A stretch of DNA of 64,000 bases, taken from contig CM067539.1 of assembly GCA_034509755.1 (NCBI GenBank), forward strand, positions 29,018,001-29,082,000, in the 5' to 3' direction. This DNA comes from Anisodus tanguticus. Lineage: Eukaryota > Streptophyta > Magnoliopsida > Solanales > Solanaceae. Under the pieces are notes generated by a model. The model was not told the DNA's origin. It ran no database searches and was given only the letters and a program-made list of their open reading frames with translations. A program made the translations under genes and the position numbers. Below, piece by piece: positions 1 to 11,508 of this stretch. Positions within the stretch are counted from its first letter, which is position 1; every line of letters begins with the position of its first letter.

Positions 1-290
1 TTCGACTGAGCAGCAAAATGTAGATATATTTGTTACCATAGCGTGCAACGAAATAATGGGTCTATTAAGTGTAAATCCAAATTAATTAATGAATTCGGCG
101 CCCAAAATTTTAAGAACGGAATACTATTAGTCCGTCATATTAAGTATTTGCTTAATCTTATATAAGATGAAACGATTTGAACCACATCTCCTGAAACAGT
201 TCTTTATGATTATTTTTTTATTAATGCATATTGAAAATGATGCTGAAGCCTGAAGCATTATTATATGGTGAATTGGTGACCTGCTATTAG

Positions 291-1502
291 TGTTGGATAT
301 TGTAAAGCAGTACGAGAAGTAAATAAATATTACAAGTGTTCGAAAGGATAAACAAACAAGTCAATGTTCAGATTGCCGCAAACTTGTTGAGTCTTGAATC
401 TTGATAACCTGAAATCAAGAAACACTAAATCTGGATTGTTACAACTGTGTGCTGAGTCGAGTGATCGCACTCTGTCTTTAAGACAAGATTGTCCCGTATA
501 TATGCTTTTACGTTAACGGGCAATAGTCTTCCAAGATAAAACAACACTTTAATCAACACTACAAAGCAAATAGGTTGATTCTGACGAAGAAAACAAATAC
601 GAATCGACTTGCTGAAAAAATGGAAAAGGAAGGAAGAGTTCCTGTTTTTCGTCCCAACGTTACTGCTCACGTTTTGGACTGTGTTTTACTCTTCTATTTG
701 TCTCTGTGTATATATTTCTGTCTCATTTTTGTGTGTCATATTATGTATACTTTTTGTATGTATATTGTATCACACAATTGAGCCAAAAGGCATCAATATA
801 TAGCATAAGGGGAGACCTCTCAACTGCTAAGACATGGCTGTTAATGGCCATTGAAGGAGGGAATTAAATAACCAAGTAATGGCTGTTAATGGAGGAAGTT
901 AATCAGCCAAGTAATGACTGGTTAATGCACAATAACGCCCCCAAAAATCAACTCCAACGGTTGGCAGAAATTTTTTGCCTTCCGTTCCCAAATTCAACAT
1001 TCTAGAAACTCCAGGGACCAAAACGTAAATATTAAACACTTTGGGGTCCAAAGAGATAATATCAGAAGAAGCCCAAGACCCAAGACCCGTGACCCATGAC
1101 CCGAGCTCGGACCGGACGGGCAGGCGGCGGCGGCGCGCGTGTGGGCTTAGCCTTGAACCCAAGCACATCTAGGTCCTCCCTCCTTTAAACACATGGGTTA
1201 CCCCTTGGGGTCTCAAACCCTTAGCCAATTTACAGACTTATAAAGAGAGCAATTCTTCATTTTCCCATCGATGTGGTAAATTTGTCCCACATCATATTTC
1301 CATGCCTCAAACACCTTACTTTGTGGACCAATATCTCTTTCATTTCTCAACGAAATTTGACGATTCTTGGCCCTACGATCATCTATTCACTTAGTATATT
1401 ATGCACGTGTGAAGAGACAAAGCCTCCAACATGTGGAACCCTAGTGTTTAATTCATTAAATATGGGTGGACGCACCTCCCCATCATAGGCAAATTTCCAA
1501 CA
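291..1502 (-). repeat. Copia-1 LTR, left copy (3' LTR of the element)
   Basis: This 1212-bp repeat pairs with 5675-6841. It is slightly longer than its partner, mainly because of an extra GC-rich piece near 1020-1140. Small differences along its length show that the insertion is not recent. The short frames read from both LTR copies are shared repeats, not genes. Confidence 0.88.
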
Positions 1503-1559
1503 ATCCCCTCTTGAAAGAGAGATTTTGGCGCACACACATGGTGCCTACTTTCAGCAATC

Positions 1560-4500
1560 TTTCAGCGAAAAGATATTACATCAGGAGAGGTAGCTTCCGC
1601 TTTGAACCTTCCCTAGTTGAATACCACCGGACTTACTTACTACGCGGTGAACGTGATGTCTTGAACCGTCAGTGTTTAGTGTAAGGCAAGATAATGATAC
1701 CAACACAATAACTCTCCTTATTCGTTTTCTTCTTATGGTTTTGTCCGTTGTGGCCGTGGACACACTTGGATTCTTAAGTGCGTTCATTTGAGGAGGTATG
1801 TCCTCGCATTTAAATAGGTGATCTCCTACAAGGTATCCTGCTATACCCCAATTCACAAGTGTTAGAAATCATTAAAAGTTTCCCCAACCTTAATCTCAAC
1901 CGTTTGAGGATCGTTAAAGGTTTGGAAGCTTAAACTTTACCCACCATGCAGGTAGCACTTTAATGTCTATCGCAGGAACATCTTTGGATTCATGTTTCCT
2001 TACAGAAATCATCATCCGAAGTGCTCTTGCTTCCACCGAAGCGCTCAACTGAACCTTTTTACAGCTTAGTTTTCCCATTGAACCAAATTTTTGGGATCTC
2101 CAATCAGTATGGTTGGGTTACCACCGCAAAGGTTTGTATTGTTTAAATTTTACACCCATTCCTATAGACAGGCAAAACACTTGATCTCCGGGTAGTCCCT
2201 TAGTTAAAAGGGTCCGCTATATCCATTGATTGGTAATCAAGGAAGTGACACCCGTGATGATCAACTGCCATACGATCTTATGTCTCCGACAGATCCTGAC
2301 AGATATGTCCAGACGCCGTCATCCGTGTCCTTATAACTGCTGAAGGCACGAGTTTCTTCCAATAAGGGAGGTCCTCTAAGGAGTTGTGAAGTTACTCAAC
2401 TTCTTTCATGCTTTATATAAAGCGATTAACTCTGATTCCATCATAAAATCGGCTGATGCAAGTTTGTTTAAAGGTTTTTCCAAGACCCACCATACACATT
2501 TACTTGTGGCTTTGGTGTTCTTCATATCTGATGTCCAATTTGCATCTCTGTGTTCTCCCAGAACCGCTGGACATCCAGAATACTATAATCTGTAGATAAG
2601 TGAATATTTCAGATATCGTCATATCCGACTTAACGCCTTCTACCGATCATTTATTAAAATCATCAGTGAACCTTAATTCAACGGATATGCTTTGTAGGCC
2701 GATACCAGGTCGGTTATAGTGTGTAACATACATTGAACTATATGTGACCTGCGCATATCGCTCCTTGTATATTAGTGCACCATGATTTCAATCAGTTATA
2801 TGATTCATATCCATTGGTGGTTTCAACGATACTATCAACTATCTCACAACTGAGTTTAGAGTTAGACCAGTCCGTTAGATGTCTTAGAAATCCAATTCCT
2901 AAGATGTCATATGTGATACCCATATCTTTCATATCGAGACTTTATTTCAATATGACTTTTATTCTCAGACTGTTGGTTTTCCAACTGTTGGCTTTCTAAC
3001 TTCAGAGTCAATGTTTCTGTGGTCAGATTCATTATTTTTGTTTTATCTGAAACTTCCAGGACCAAAATGTAAACATTTCAGGGACCAAAATGAAAGTTCA
3101 GGAAGAAGCCCAACGGTCCAACAAACTAACTCTGATTCTTCCCTTCCAACTCTCCGGTTAGGAAGACTGTTTCAACATCTATGTCACGCAAGACATAGAT
3201 CCATCTATTCACAGGGAAGCACAAGTACAAGTAGTCGAGGCCTTATACTCGTCAGTAGATCCATCTACTTTGTACTTACTTTTGAGTATCCTTTTTTCAC
3301 AACCCAAAGGTTATTTTCACTGAGGAAAATCAACCATTATACATGTATGGTTCTATATAATGGAATCTATTTCTCTCTTTGTAGCTTCTTTCCAAAGCAG
3401 CGCTTCTGGAGATAACAATTATATGTTAGTTGTCCATGGTTCATCCTCAACCATATAATCTAGAAGGCCTGGAACAAGTCTTTGTCCCCTCTTTGCTCCG
3501 TCTCGGTTCAACATCTAGAATCCCTGAGTTCTGTAGATCTGGAATATTAAGTTCTGGATAGACAACAACTTTCGAGTCCTGTAGATACGGAATGTATAGT
3601 TCCAGACAGTCAGGCCCTCGCGGGTTCTTGTTAACCTCGAGCAATTACTCCTTTTTCCTTCTCAAGGAAAGTTATCCACAAAGAATTCATCATTCTTTGA
3701 CACCAAGAGGAGATAAGCACTACTATTATTTGCAGATCCAGTGGATATGCAATCTACAGTCTTTGGTCGAACTTGACCTATTTCGATATTCCAACTTCTA
3801 CCAAGCCACCCCATATCACAACATTTGTATGTGAGATCCTTTCCATGTTTCACACGGAGGGTTATCCTTATCCTTATGTTGAGTTCTATTGAGAATCGCA
3901 TTAGCGGTAAGGATCTCCTTGCCCCACATATTTTAGGCTTACGGCTTTGCGCTTGGCTAACATCGTTAGACTGGGGTGAATAATGAGCAGTCATTTAATG
4001 AACGATGCTTCACATTCTCCCCCTCTATCACTACGAATTTCTCAATCCTTAGGCTTAGTTGATTTTCAACTTCTGCTTTGTAGCGTTTATCCGCTTCAAT
4101 AACTTCATCTTTATTTTTCAACAAACAAAGGATACAATACGTTGTACCATCATCAATGAAGGTCACAAAGTACTTGTCTTCCCCCTCTATTTTGTATAAA
4201 CTTCAAATCACCTATGTAGGTGTGACTAAGTTCTAGAGGAGTGGTGATTCTTTCGCTATTTCTTTGACGGAATTTGGAAAGGTGATTTTGCCTCTTCGCC
4301 TACCTCACATTTATTTTGAGGGTTTATGTCGACAGAAGGCAACAATCTCAACTTCGTTAGCTTTTGAATGACTTCCTATTTATCGTGTCTTAATCTATGA
4401 TGACATAGATGCACGGATTACAAATACATCATTCATTTAGCTACAGACATACTGTACCATTCTTAGTTATTATAGACCTGTTGTACTAGTCTCAAATCAG

Positions 4501-5640
4501 CTTGACCAATATCGTCCCTTAACTAAGTTTTAGGACATGTATCACCTCCTTTTGGAGTGATCCCATCCCCTGAAGTCCTATTGAGGACAACCTCTCTAAC
4601 CCCTTCTACTTTAGAGGTGACATTGCTTCACATGAACAACCTCTTGCCCGTGGTTAGGGCGTAATCGGATCATATGTGATCTGGATACTCTGGCCCACTC
4701 CAGTTGCTTTGCCAGACTGAGTGTCCAATTTATTTTCTGCCTTTCTTTAGGCCTTCAGATCATTTAAGACGTGGAAACTCTAGCCCACCACACTAGGTGT
4801 CCATTACTTTTCCTATGAAATGAATTCTGGCCCACTCCAGTCACCCGTAGGCTTTGTATGACTGAGTGTCCAATATCATCATATCAAAGAAATTTTGGCC
4901 CCACTCTAGTCGCCTGGAGGCTTTGTATGACTGAGTGTCCAATATCATCCTATGAAGGATCTTCTGTCAAATAGTGTGACAGGCTCAACGTCTTTAGCTT
5001 TTAGTCTTCTTCCCTTATGATTGATGCCTAGACAATTCTTGGCGCTTACTTAAGAGTGGTAACAATTTTCACACAGTCAGTAGATCTTTCTCCCTCGTAT
5101 GTGCGAACATACTTTACACACTTTTAATAATTACACTTTAAAAGAGCGGATCTTTTTAAGTCATTTACAAAATCCAATCTTTAAACGGGAAGGAAGAAGA
5201 GATTAAACTTCTGATATTAAAGCGTAAGGAATATAAATTATTTCGGAAAACATTTTCATATTCCTCCTTACTTTAAGCCACTTTTAATCAGACATCATTT
5301 AATCTTATTTTTGACAAGGAAGGAAAATTACTTATCCCAATTTTGGATTCTGGCCCACTTCAGTCACTTCATCGGACTGAGTGTCCATTTCCTCCTTACC
5401 ATAATTCGGATCCTTTGTCTGGGACAGATATAGGCCTTCTGCTACGAGATAGAACCACATCTTCAGCCTTCTCCTCTTGTCCCAGTTGACATTCTTAGCC
5501 TCTCGTGGACGCTTGTTCCCACCACTCTCAGGAGCGGCGACACCATGAACACGTTGACCTTCAACATCATAATCACAACTTTATTCAACCAGAAAACCAC
5601 AGCCATATCCAGATTGGGTGACACAACTTTTGACCGACAT
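1560..5640 (-). pseudogene. Copia-1 gag-pol remnant
   Basis: The clearest stretch is integrase at about 4197-3966, reading TFIDDGTTYCILCLLKNKDE and then YKAEVENQL, the usual text before the second catalytic Asp of Copia integrase. The Asp-Arg-Gly-Gly motif that should follow is lost. Downstream on the minus strand, about 3740-3700, is GPKTVDC followed by NNSSAY, typical of the region after integrase. Near 3530-3480, EPRRSK resembles the linker before reverse transcriptase. A possible gag start codon lies at 5640. Reverse transcriptase and RNase H should occupy 3300-1560 but are too broken for me to trace. Many stops and frameshifts interrupt the reading, so no product is expected. Confidence 0.75.
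4685..5390. repeat. Dispersed 40-50 bp repeats inside Copia-1
   Basis: The phrase ctggcccactccagt, followed after a short gap by gactgagtgtccaat, occurs near 4690, 4825, 4895 and 5350. The second and third copies share a longer core including gaggctttgtatgactgag. The copies lie in the gag-side interior of the element and probably arose by local duplication. They have no evident coding sense. Confidence 0.75.
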
Positions 5641-5674
5641 CTTTCGAACACTAATACAAATCTTGTCTTAAAAC

Positions 5675-6841
5675 TGTTGGATATTGTAAAGCAGTATGCG
5701 AAGTAAATAAATATTACAAGTGTTTGAAAGGATAAACAAACAAGCCAATGTTCAGATTATCGCAAGCTTGTTGAGTCTTGAATCTTGATAACCTGAAATC
5801 AAGAAACACTAAATCTGGATTGTTACAACTATGTGCTTTGTCGAGTGATCGCACTCTGTCTTTAAGATAAGATTGTCCCGTATATATGCTTTTACGTTAA
5901 CGGGCAATAGTCTCCCAAGATAAAACAACACTTTAATCAACACTACAAAACAAATAGGTTGATTCTGACGAAGAAAATAAATACGAATCGACTTGCTGAA
6001 GAAATGGAAAAGGAAGGAAGAGTTTCTGTTTTTCGTCCCCACGTTACTGCTCACGTTTTGGACTGTGTTTTACTCTTCTATTTGTCTCTGTGTATATATT
6101 TCTGTCTCGTTTTTGTGTGTTATATTCTGTATACTTTTTGTATGTATATTGTATCACACAATTGAGCCAAAAGGCATTAATATATAGCATAAGGGGAGAC
6201 CTCTCAACTGCCAAGACATGACTGTTAATGGCCATTGAATGAGGGAATTAAACAACCAAGTAATGGTTGTTTATGGCCATTGAATGAGGGTGTAATTCAG
6301 CCAAGTAATGGCTGTTAATGGAGGGAGTTAATCAGCCAAGTAATGGCTGGTTAATGTACAATAACGCCCCCAAAAATCAACTCCAACGGTAGGCAGAAAC
6401 TTTCTGCCTTCCGTTGTTCCCAAATTCAACATTCCAGAAACTCCAAGACCCAAGACCCGAGCCCGGACCGGACGGGCGCGCGGGCTTAGCCTTGAACCCA
6501 AGCAAATCTAGGTCCTCCCTCCTTTAAACACATGGGTTACCCCTTGGGGTCCCAAACCCTTAGCCAATTTAGAGACTTATAAAGAGAGAAATTCTTCCTT
6601 TTCCCACCGATGTGGTAGATTTGTCCCACATCATATTTTCATGCCTCAAACACCTTACTTTGTGGATCAATATCTCTTTCATTTCTCAACGAAATTTGAC
6701 GATTCTTGGCCCTACGGTCATCTACTCACTTAGTAGATTATGCACGTGTGAAGAGACAAAGCCTCCAACATGCGGAACCCTAGTGTTTAATTCATTAAAT
6801 ATGGGTGGACGCACCTCCCCATCAAAAACAAATTTCCAACA
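5675..6841 (-). repeat. Copia-1 LTR, right copy (5' LTR of the element)
   Basis: This 1167-bp partner of the left LTR is followed directly by the target duplication attag at 6842-6846. Because the element reads leftward, this copy would have held its promoter. Confidence 0.88.
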
Positions 6842-6846
6842 ATTAG

Positions 6847-8067
6847 TGCAATATAAATTTTTTATTAGGGATGTTCAAATATTTAATATATATGAAACCG
6901 TCGATTTATGTTGCTCAGCCACTACCTGCACTATATAGCACTCAATATATAAAGCAAGAAAAACACTCTCTTCAAAAAAAAGAAAAAGTCCAAATAACAC
7001 GGCTTGACTAGTATGACGTAAATAGCCTTTTTAATAATATGCTTGATTTAAATTATTTGCTGGCGTTCTTCTGTCGTCTGTAGCTCTGTTTCATAATTTT
7101 ATCAATTAATTTCTTGGCTTCAATCCTGCAAATTAAAGGGGATATTTTGGTCAATGATGCACAAATGCGTGGAGAAATAAATGATTATATACACTTCACT
7201 TCCCAGAAATTTCAAGTGTGATGTTCGATAATCTACGGACGTGAGACACAGAATTTGACTCTCACGGAGAAATGGTCCTTCTTCTTTATTTTATTTATTA
7301 CTATATATTTATTTATATTTCAAAAATGTAAAGTCAAAATTGGTGAAGGGATGCTGTCCTTTTCAAAAAATATATGGGAGAATCCTTCTATTTTCTGTCT
7401 ATTTGTAGCTTTCTTTAGGATATATTGGCATTTCTGTTTTTATTTTGGGAACAAATGATAAAATCGACGTGTCCTTGTTATAATAACATATTTATATGTG
7501 CGCACTTCAAAACATCCTCACGAATTTTCATTTTCGTAACGCAGAACGGGAATACTACATTGGCATAAATTTCATTCCTTTGAACTTTTCTACTTTGTTT
7601 TTTTCTTTCTTTGTTTTTTACATCAACATATTGGCAAGGGTTTATCGAAAACAAATTTTCTATTTTTACAAGATAATATGTCTGACTCTCTCTAAACCTT
7701 ACTTATAAAATTATACTGGATATATTATTATTGTTGTTTACATCATTATATAGTTGTACTCAACAAAAAATATAGTGGGATAATATGATTCTTTTTACAT
7801 TTAATTAAAAATTTCAGATTCGAGATTCAGGTCTAAAAAAAATCTAATAAAAGATATTACTACTCTTTAATAATTTTACATGAAAATTTTGAATTAATCA
7901 GGACCCAAAACAAATATTAAAAGTACCAATGAAAAAAATGTACGTATATAGTTGTACAATTCAAGTGGTGCAAAAAAAACACATACCCCCACACCCCCCC
8001 TCCCCGGTCTGTGGAACTTTTTGATCACTACAAATACACACCGACCCCTTCACTTATCCTTCATTCA
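6847..8067. other. Intergenic region and presumed upstream region of the FAF gene
   Basis: AT-rich sequence with no gene or recognisable transposon. A TATA-like run (tatataaag, near 6945) lies too far from the FAF start to be assigned to it. The last 150 bases before the FAF start are CT-rich and then A-rich, as plant 5' leaders often are; actacaaatac near 8027 is a weak TATA candidate. The transcription start cannot be placed from sequence alone. Confidence 0.4.
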
Positions 8068-8175
8068 ATGTTCTATCTTCTCTCCACTTCTTTGCCTCTC
8101 CCTCACAAAATCAAAATACCAAAAAACAAAAACTCACAACTCTATAATAATAAATCTCTTATTCAATATTCTTGA
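8068..8175 (+). promoter_or_regulatory. Candidate upstream ORF in the FAF leader (35 codons)
   Basis: An ATG at 8068 opens 35 codons closed by TGA at 8173-8175, 30 bases before the main start. If transcription starts upstream of 8068, this frame would be met first by scanning ribosomes and could lower FAF translation. Whether the leader extends that far is unknown, and conservation of the peptide was not tested. Confidence 0.35.
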
Positions 8176-8205
8176 TTTTGAACCTCAAAATCCTCTTCTT
8201 TCACC

Positions 8206-9240
8206 ATGTCAATGTCAACTATCGTATATCAAGGCACTCTGCAATCATGTTTTGAGTCCCAAATCATTGAAACAACTACCCTTAAACTCAAAGTCCCTTC
8301 TACTATAGAATTTGGTAGAGGACCTTGTTTGATTGAAAACAATATAGACAACCTTAAAGAAAAATGCAATTATCAAATTACAAACAAGCCATCCACAACT
8401 AATCCTGATTTGGGTGGTGGCTGGAGTTTTCTTCAAAATCTCTCCAACATTTCTTCAAAAGACTCAAACTTGGAGAAAGAAAATGACACTTATGTCCACC
8501 CCTTATCCAAGCGATCTTCATATTCATCAAGACTCAGTGAAAAAAGCCTTCAATTATGCACTGAAAGTCTTGGTAGTGAAACTGGAACTGATATCATTGA
8601 CACCAGCATTTTCTCATTCTCTTCTTCATATTCAAGAATTGAAAAAACACCATCATCATCAGACAATATGATGACTCATCAAGCTGAGTCATCACCACCA
8701 CCTACATCGTCATCATCCACGTGGACAAGAAGTAGTACTAGTATGAAGAAATGTTGCAGCAAATTTCCACCACCATTGACAACAATAAGGGGTTTGAATT
8801 CTATGCAAATTAGGCCCCACCGTGAAGATGGTAGGTTAATAATCAAAGCTGTTGAGGCCCCACTTACACATACTTATCTTCAAGCTGAAAGAAGCAATGG
8901 TCGACTTAGGCTCTCTTTTTTCAATGATAAAATTTCTGCTTCTTCCAATATTGAAGAAAATGAAGAATTAGAGGAAATTGAAAATGACATTATTATAAAT
9001 GATGAAGTAAAAGAAGAAATTGAAGAAAAAAAAGATGATACAAAGGAAGAGGAGGAGGAAGAAGAAGAAGAAAGTGACATGTACAATAATATGAAATGGG
9101 ATATAGATGGAAAGAAATTTGATGTTGAGGGTGAAATGGGAAAAGAGAAATGTCAAAGGATAAGCAGATGCAAGGAAAGTGGACAAGGGAACAAGGTTTT
9201 TTGTGATTGGAGGAAGCCCTTATGGGTGGCTACTTCCTAA
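8206..9240 (+). CDS. FANTASTIC FOUR (FAF) family protein, intact single exon
   Basis: The 344-residue protein carries the FAF domain at about residues 187-238: FPPPLTTIRG, then RPHREDGRLIIKAVEAP and ERSNGRLRLSF. A second family block, LCTESLGSETG, is at about 117-127. Residues 250-290 are strongly acidic with a run of glutamates, and 160-180 are rich in serine and proline. There is no signal peptide or membrane segment. In Arabidopsis, FAF proteins act in the shoot meristem, where they repress WUSCHEL and affect meristem size; their biochemistry is poorly defined. The ATG at 8206 has A at -3 and precedes both family blocks. The gene has no intron, as is usual in the family. It is the only intact host gene here. 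Which FAF paralog it is cannot be decided without a tree. Confidence 0.93.
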   Translation: MSMSTIVYQGTLQSCFESQIIETTTLKLKVPSTIEFGRGPCLIENNIDNLKEKCNYQITNKPSTTNPDLGGGWSFLQNLSNISSKDSNLEKENDTYVHPLSKRSSYSSRLSEKSLQLCTESLGSETGTDIIDTSIFSFSSSYSRIEKTPSSSDNMMTHQAESSPPPTSSSSTWTRSSTSMKKCCSKFPPPLTTIRGLNSMQIRPHREDGRLIIKAVEAPLTHTYLQAERSNGRLRLSFFNDKISASSNIEENEELEEIENDIIINDEVKEEIEEKKDDTKEEEEEEEEESDMYNNMKWDIDGKKFDVEGEMGKEKCQRISRCKESGQGNKVFCDWRKPLWVATS

Positions 9241-9838
9241 TTATTAAAGTTTTATTTTGGATCACTTAATTATAGTTTTTTTGACATTTCCATATATTCT
9301 CATATGGTTTTGTTTCCTTTGTCCTTTTAGTGTACCAGCCTTTTGTCCCCATTCTTTTTTTTTTCTTCTAATTAATTTTCTAATGTTTCTGCGAAAGAGG
9401 ACCATTCATTCATGGATCTGACTGTACAAAACTTTTTTCTTGACTTCGTTAGAAATAGCGAAATTTGAAGATTATTTTTAGTATAATACTCAAATTGGCG
9501 AAAAACTCTATCACGGGTCAGGAAAATTAGAAATTTTTTAAACCACAAATACAAAATTAGGCTCCAATTACTCTATTTGACGGAAGAATCACACTTTTAA
9601 AAACTAGCAATAACTCTATTATTTAAAAATATATATAACTATAACAAATCTCACAAAATTAAGAATTTTGGAGATTCTTTCTTATCTTTCTTCCCATCTT
9701 TTGTTCTCATAAAACCTTACCCGCCGTTGTTCCACCATCAGAAATCATCATAACCTCCATAAAAACATAATAACTGTCACTTATTCATCCTAACGATGTA
9801 AAAGTCATTCCCGTACAACAAAAAAAGAAAAATAATAA
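9241..9838. other. 3' flank of the FAF gene
   Basis: AT-rich sequence presumably holding the FAF 3' UTR. I see no canonical AATAAA close behind the stop codon and no other gene or repeat. It ends at the left LTR of the next element. Confidence 0.4.
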
Positions 9839-10043
9839 TATTTGTATGCTATGTTATAGTTTAAATAAACTAGAGGGGTCTAATGGATGTTTTAAGAACT
9901 TAGAAACTAACTGCTGTTATATAGACCATAACTGGATCCATTTTGCTTAATTCGATCAATGCAAATACAATTCTCTCTTCTCTTCTAACTTGATCCATGA
10001 TGAACTTAGTTCAATATTGAGCTGAATCACAACTCAATTCACA
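9839..10043 (+). repeat. Copia-2 5' LTR
   Basis: A 205-bp LTR that matches 12820-13035 along its length, for example in the shared tcttctcttctaacttgatc. It ends in aca directly before the primer site. The first bases are tatttg rather than the usual tg, so its left edge is inferred from alignment with the other copy. Confidence 0.8.
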
Positions 10044-10055
10044 TGGTATCAGAGC
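10044..10055 (+). promoter_or_regulatory. Copia-2 primer binding site
   Basis: tggtatcagagc, the standard plant primer site complementary to the 3' end of initiator methionine tRNA, lies immediately after the LTR. It fixes the LTR end and the plus orientation. Confidence 0.93.
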
Positions 10056-10133
10056 AACGATTCAATAGAATCGATTTGAGAAAAGAAAACACAATTTGCC
10101 ATTGTTGAGAAGCTTTCAAAGTTGCGATTCGCC

Positions 10134-11264
10134 ATGGATGAAGCAAATTCACAAACAAATACAACTCAAATCGATTACACATATCTGCTACACCTACAAT
10201 CATTAGATGTACTATGAATCGTGCTAATTGGATTGAAATTATCATGTCCAGAGAACTATACACTCTGGAGTTGGTCTATGAAGCTCGCATTACTTCGAAG
10301 GAACAAATTAGGGTTTATAGATGGATCATGCAAGAGAAGTTTGTACAAATATGAGCTTGCGAAGCAGTGGGATGGTTGTAACACTATAATCCTTTCATGG
10401 ATCAGTTGCACAGTCGCATCAGAGCTCATTTCTAGTATCATCTTATCCTCGAGTGCACAGAGTCTATGGGATAAGCTTGAGGAGAGATTTCACAAATCGA
10501 ATCTCACTAGAATTTACCAGCTGAGTAAGGAAATAAGATCATTGACTCAAGGTATGGACTCCGTAACTGTTTACTATTGTAAAATAAAGGATGCATGGAA
10601 TGAATTAGACTTGATTTCTCCAAAATCTAAATGTAATTGTGATGAATCAAAGGATTATGTTGAGCATCTGTGTAATCAGCGATTGTTGAAATTTTTGACT
10701 GGATTGAATGAAAGTTTTAGCCATGTTAGGAGTGATATACTCCTTAGAACACCTGTGTTGACAGTTAATCAGGCATATACAGTGGTAGTCCAAGAGAAAA
10801 GTCAAAGAATTCTCGGAGTGATTGAATCTGGAAGAGAGTCCTTAAGTTTACTGGCTGGAAGAGGACAAAATTTTAAACCTAAGCAACCTACACATCACTT
10901 AAAGCCTGCACAACCTACACATCACTTAAAGCCTGCACAACCTACACATCACTTAAAGCCTGCACAACTTGGATATGTGTGTGAGTTGTGTGGTTGTAAG
11001 GGCCATGTGATGGATGATTGCTACAGAATTGTAGGATATCCACTAGATTTCAAAATCAAGAAAAAATCACAAGTGCAAGGACCTAACACCAACCAATTTA
11101 ACAACAAATTTGCTAATAGTACTATGTTTGAAGAAACAAGTGCAGGTTCTCATCAGCCAAGAGAAAGATTCATACCAGATGATCAATATGAAAAGGCTAT
11201 GAACTTGTTGGAGAAGGCAGGACAAGGAGACTTTTCAAAAGAAGGCAATATGTTTGAAATCTAA
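10134..11264 (+). pseudogene. Copia-2 gag with an early in-frame stop
   Basis: The frame opens at ATG 10134 with MDEANSQTNTTQIDY, like many Copia gag proteins. A TGA at 10215-10217 (codon 28) interrupts it, and it then stays open to 11264. After the stop, PENYTLWSWSMKLALL and LGFIDG mark the N-terminal gag domain. Near the end is a zinc knuckle of CX2CX4HX4C form, CELCGCKGHVMDDC, which would bind RNA. Before the knuckle a nine-residue unit, KPAQPTHHL, is repeated in tandem. The long open stretch suggests that the stop is a recent single change, or that translation begins internally. Gag would form the virus-like particle that packages element RNA. Confidence 0.85.
10878..10972 (+). repeat. 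Tandem 27-bp repeats within gag
   Basis: The 27-bp unit cctacacatcacttaaagcc plus tgcacaa is repeated almost without change, giving three copies of PTHHLKPAQ ahead of the zinc knuckle. The unit length keeps the reading frame. Near identity of the copies points to recent slippage. Confidence 0.9.
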
Positions 11265-11387
11265 TTTGATCATGTTTTTCTTGAATAAAAATTGATTTGA
11301 GATACTTTTCCTCATTTGGATTTTTGCTGGGCAGATTTGATTGAGTCTTATTTGTCTAAATAAGTCAGGGCATTTGCATTTGCTTTT

Positions 11388-11508
11388 CTTGAGCCGAGGG
11401 TTTCTCCGAAACAGCCGCTCTACCTACCAAGGTAGATGTAAGTTATGCGTACATTCTACCATCCCCAGACCCCACATTGTGTGATTTCACTAGATATGTT
11501 GTTATTAT
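11388..11508 (+). repeat. SINE 3' portion, Solanaceae type
   Basis: The text gagccgagggtttctccgaa, then ctctacctaccaaggtag, ccccagaccccac and a tail of ttg/tta repeats resembles the 3' part of tRNA-derived SINEs common in tobacco and tomato. The tRNA-like head with A and B boxes is missing, so the copy is 5'-truncated. The assignment is from recall of the family, not from a search. Confidence 0.65.

Larger units (their letters stand above)
291..6841 (-). mobile_element. Copia LTR retrotransposon, degenerate, minus orientation (Copia-1)
   Basis: Two direct repeats (291-1502 and 5675-6841) both start tgttggatat and end ttccaaca. The five bases attag lie immediately outside each end (286-290 and 6842-6846), a perfect target duplication. 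The 4.2-kb interior encodes Copia integrase remnants on the minus strand. A purine tract, seen as cccctctt on the plus strand at about 1504, abuts the left LTR where a minus-oriented element should have its polypurine tract. I see no clear tRNA-Met primer site beside the right LTR. The interior has no long open frame, so the element cannot move by itself. Family assignment rests on the integrase text; the clade is not settled. Confidence 0.9.

Noticed and set aside
425..803. Short frames at 425-803 repeated at 5809-6187
   Set aside because: They are the two LTR copies of Copia-1, not duplicated genes.
7952..8308. 118-codon frame overlapping the FAF start
   Set aside because: Different frame, no good ATG, composition of an untranslated leader; FAF domains are in the other frame.
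8880..9186. Antisense serine/phenylalanine-rich frames over the FAF gene
   Set aside because: Mirror images of the GAA/GAG-rich acidic region of FAF.
11478..11490. ttcactagatatg as the missing left end of the CACTA fragment that ends at 12675
   Set aside because: It lacks the cactacaagaaa terminus and belongs to the SINE tail.
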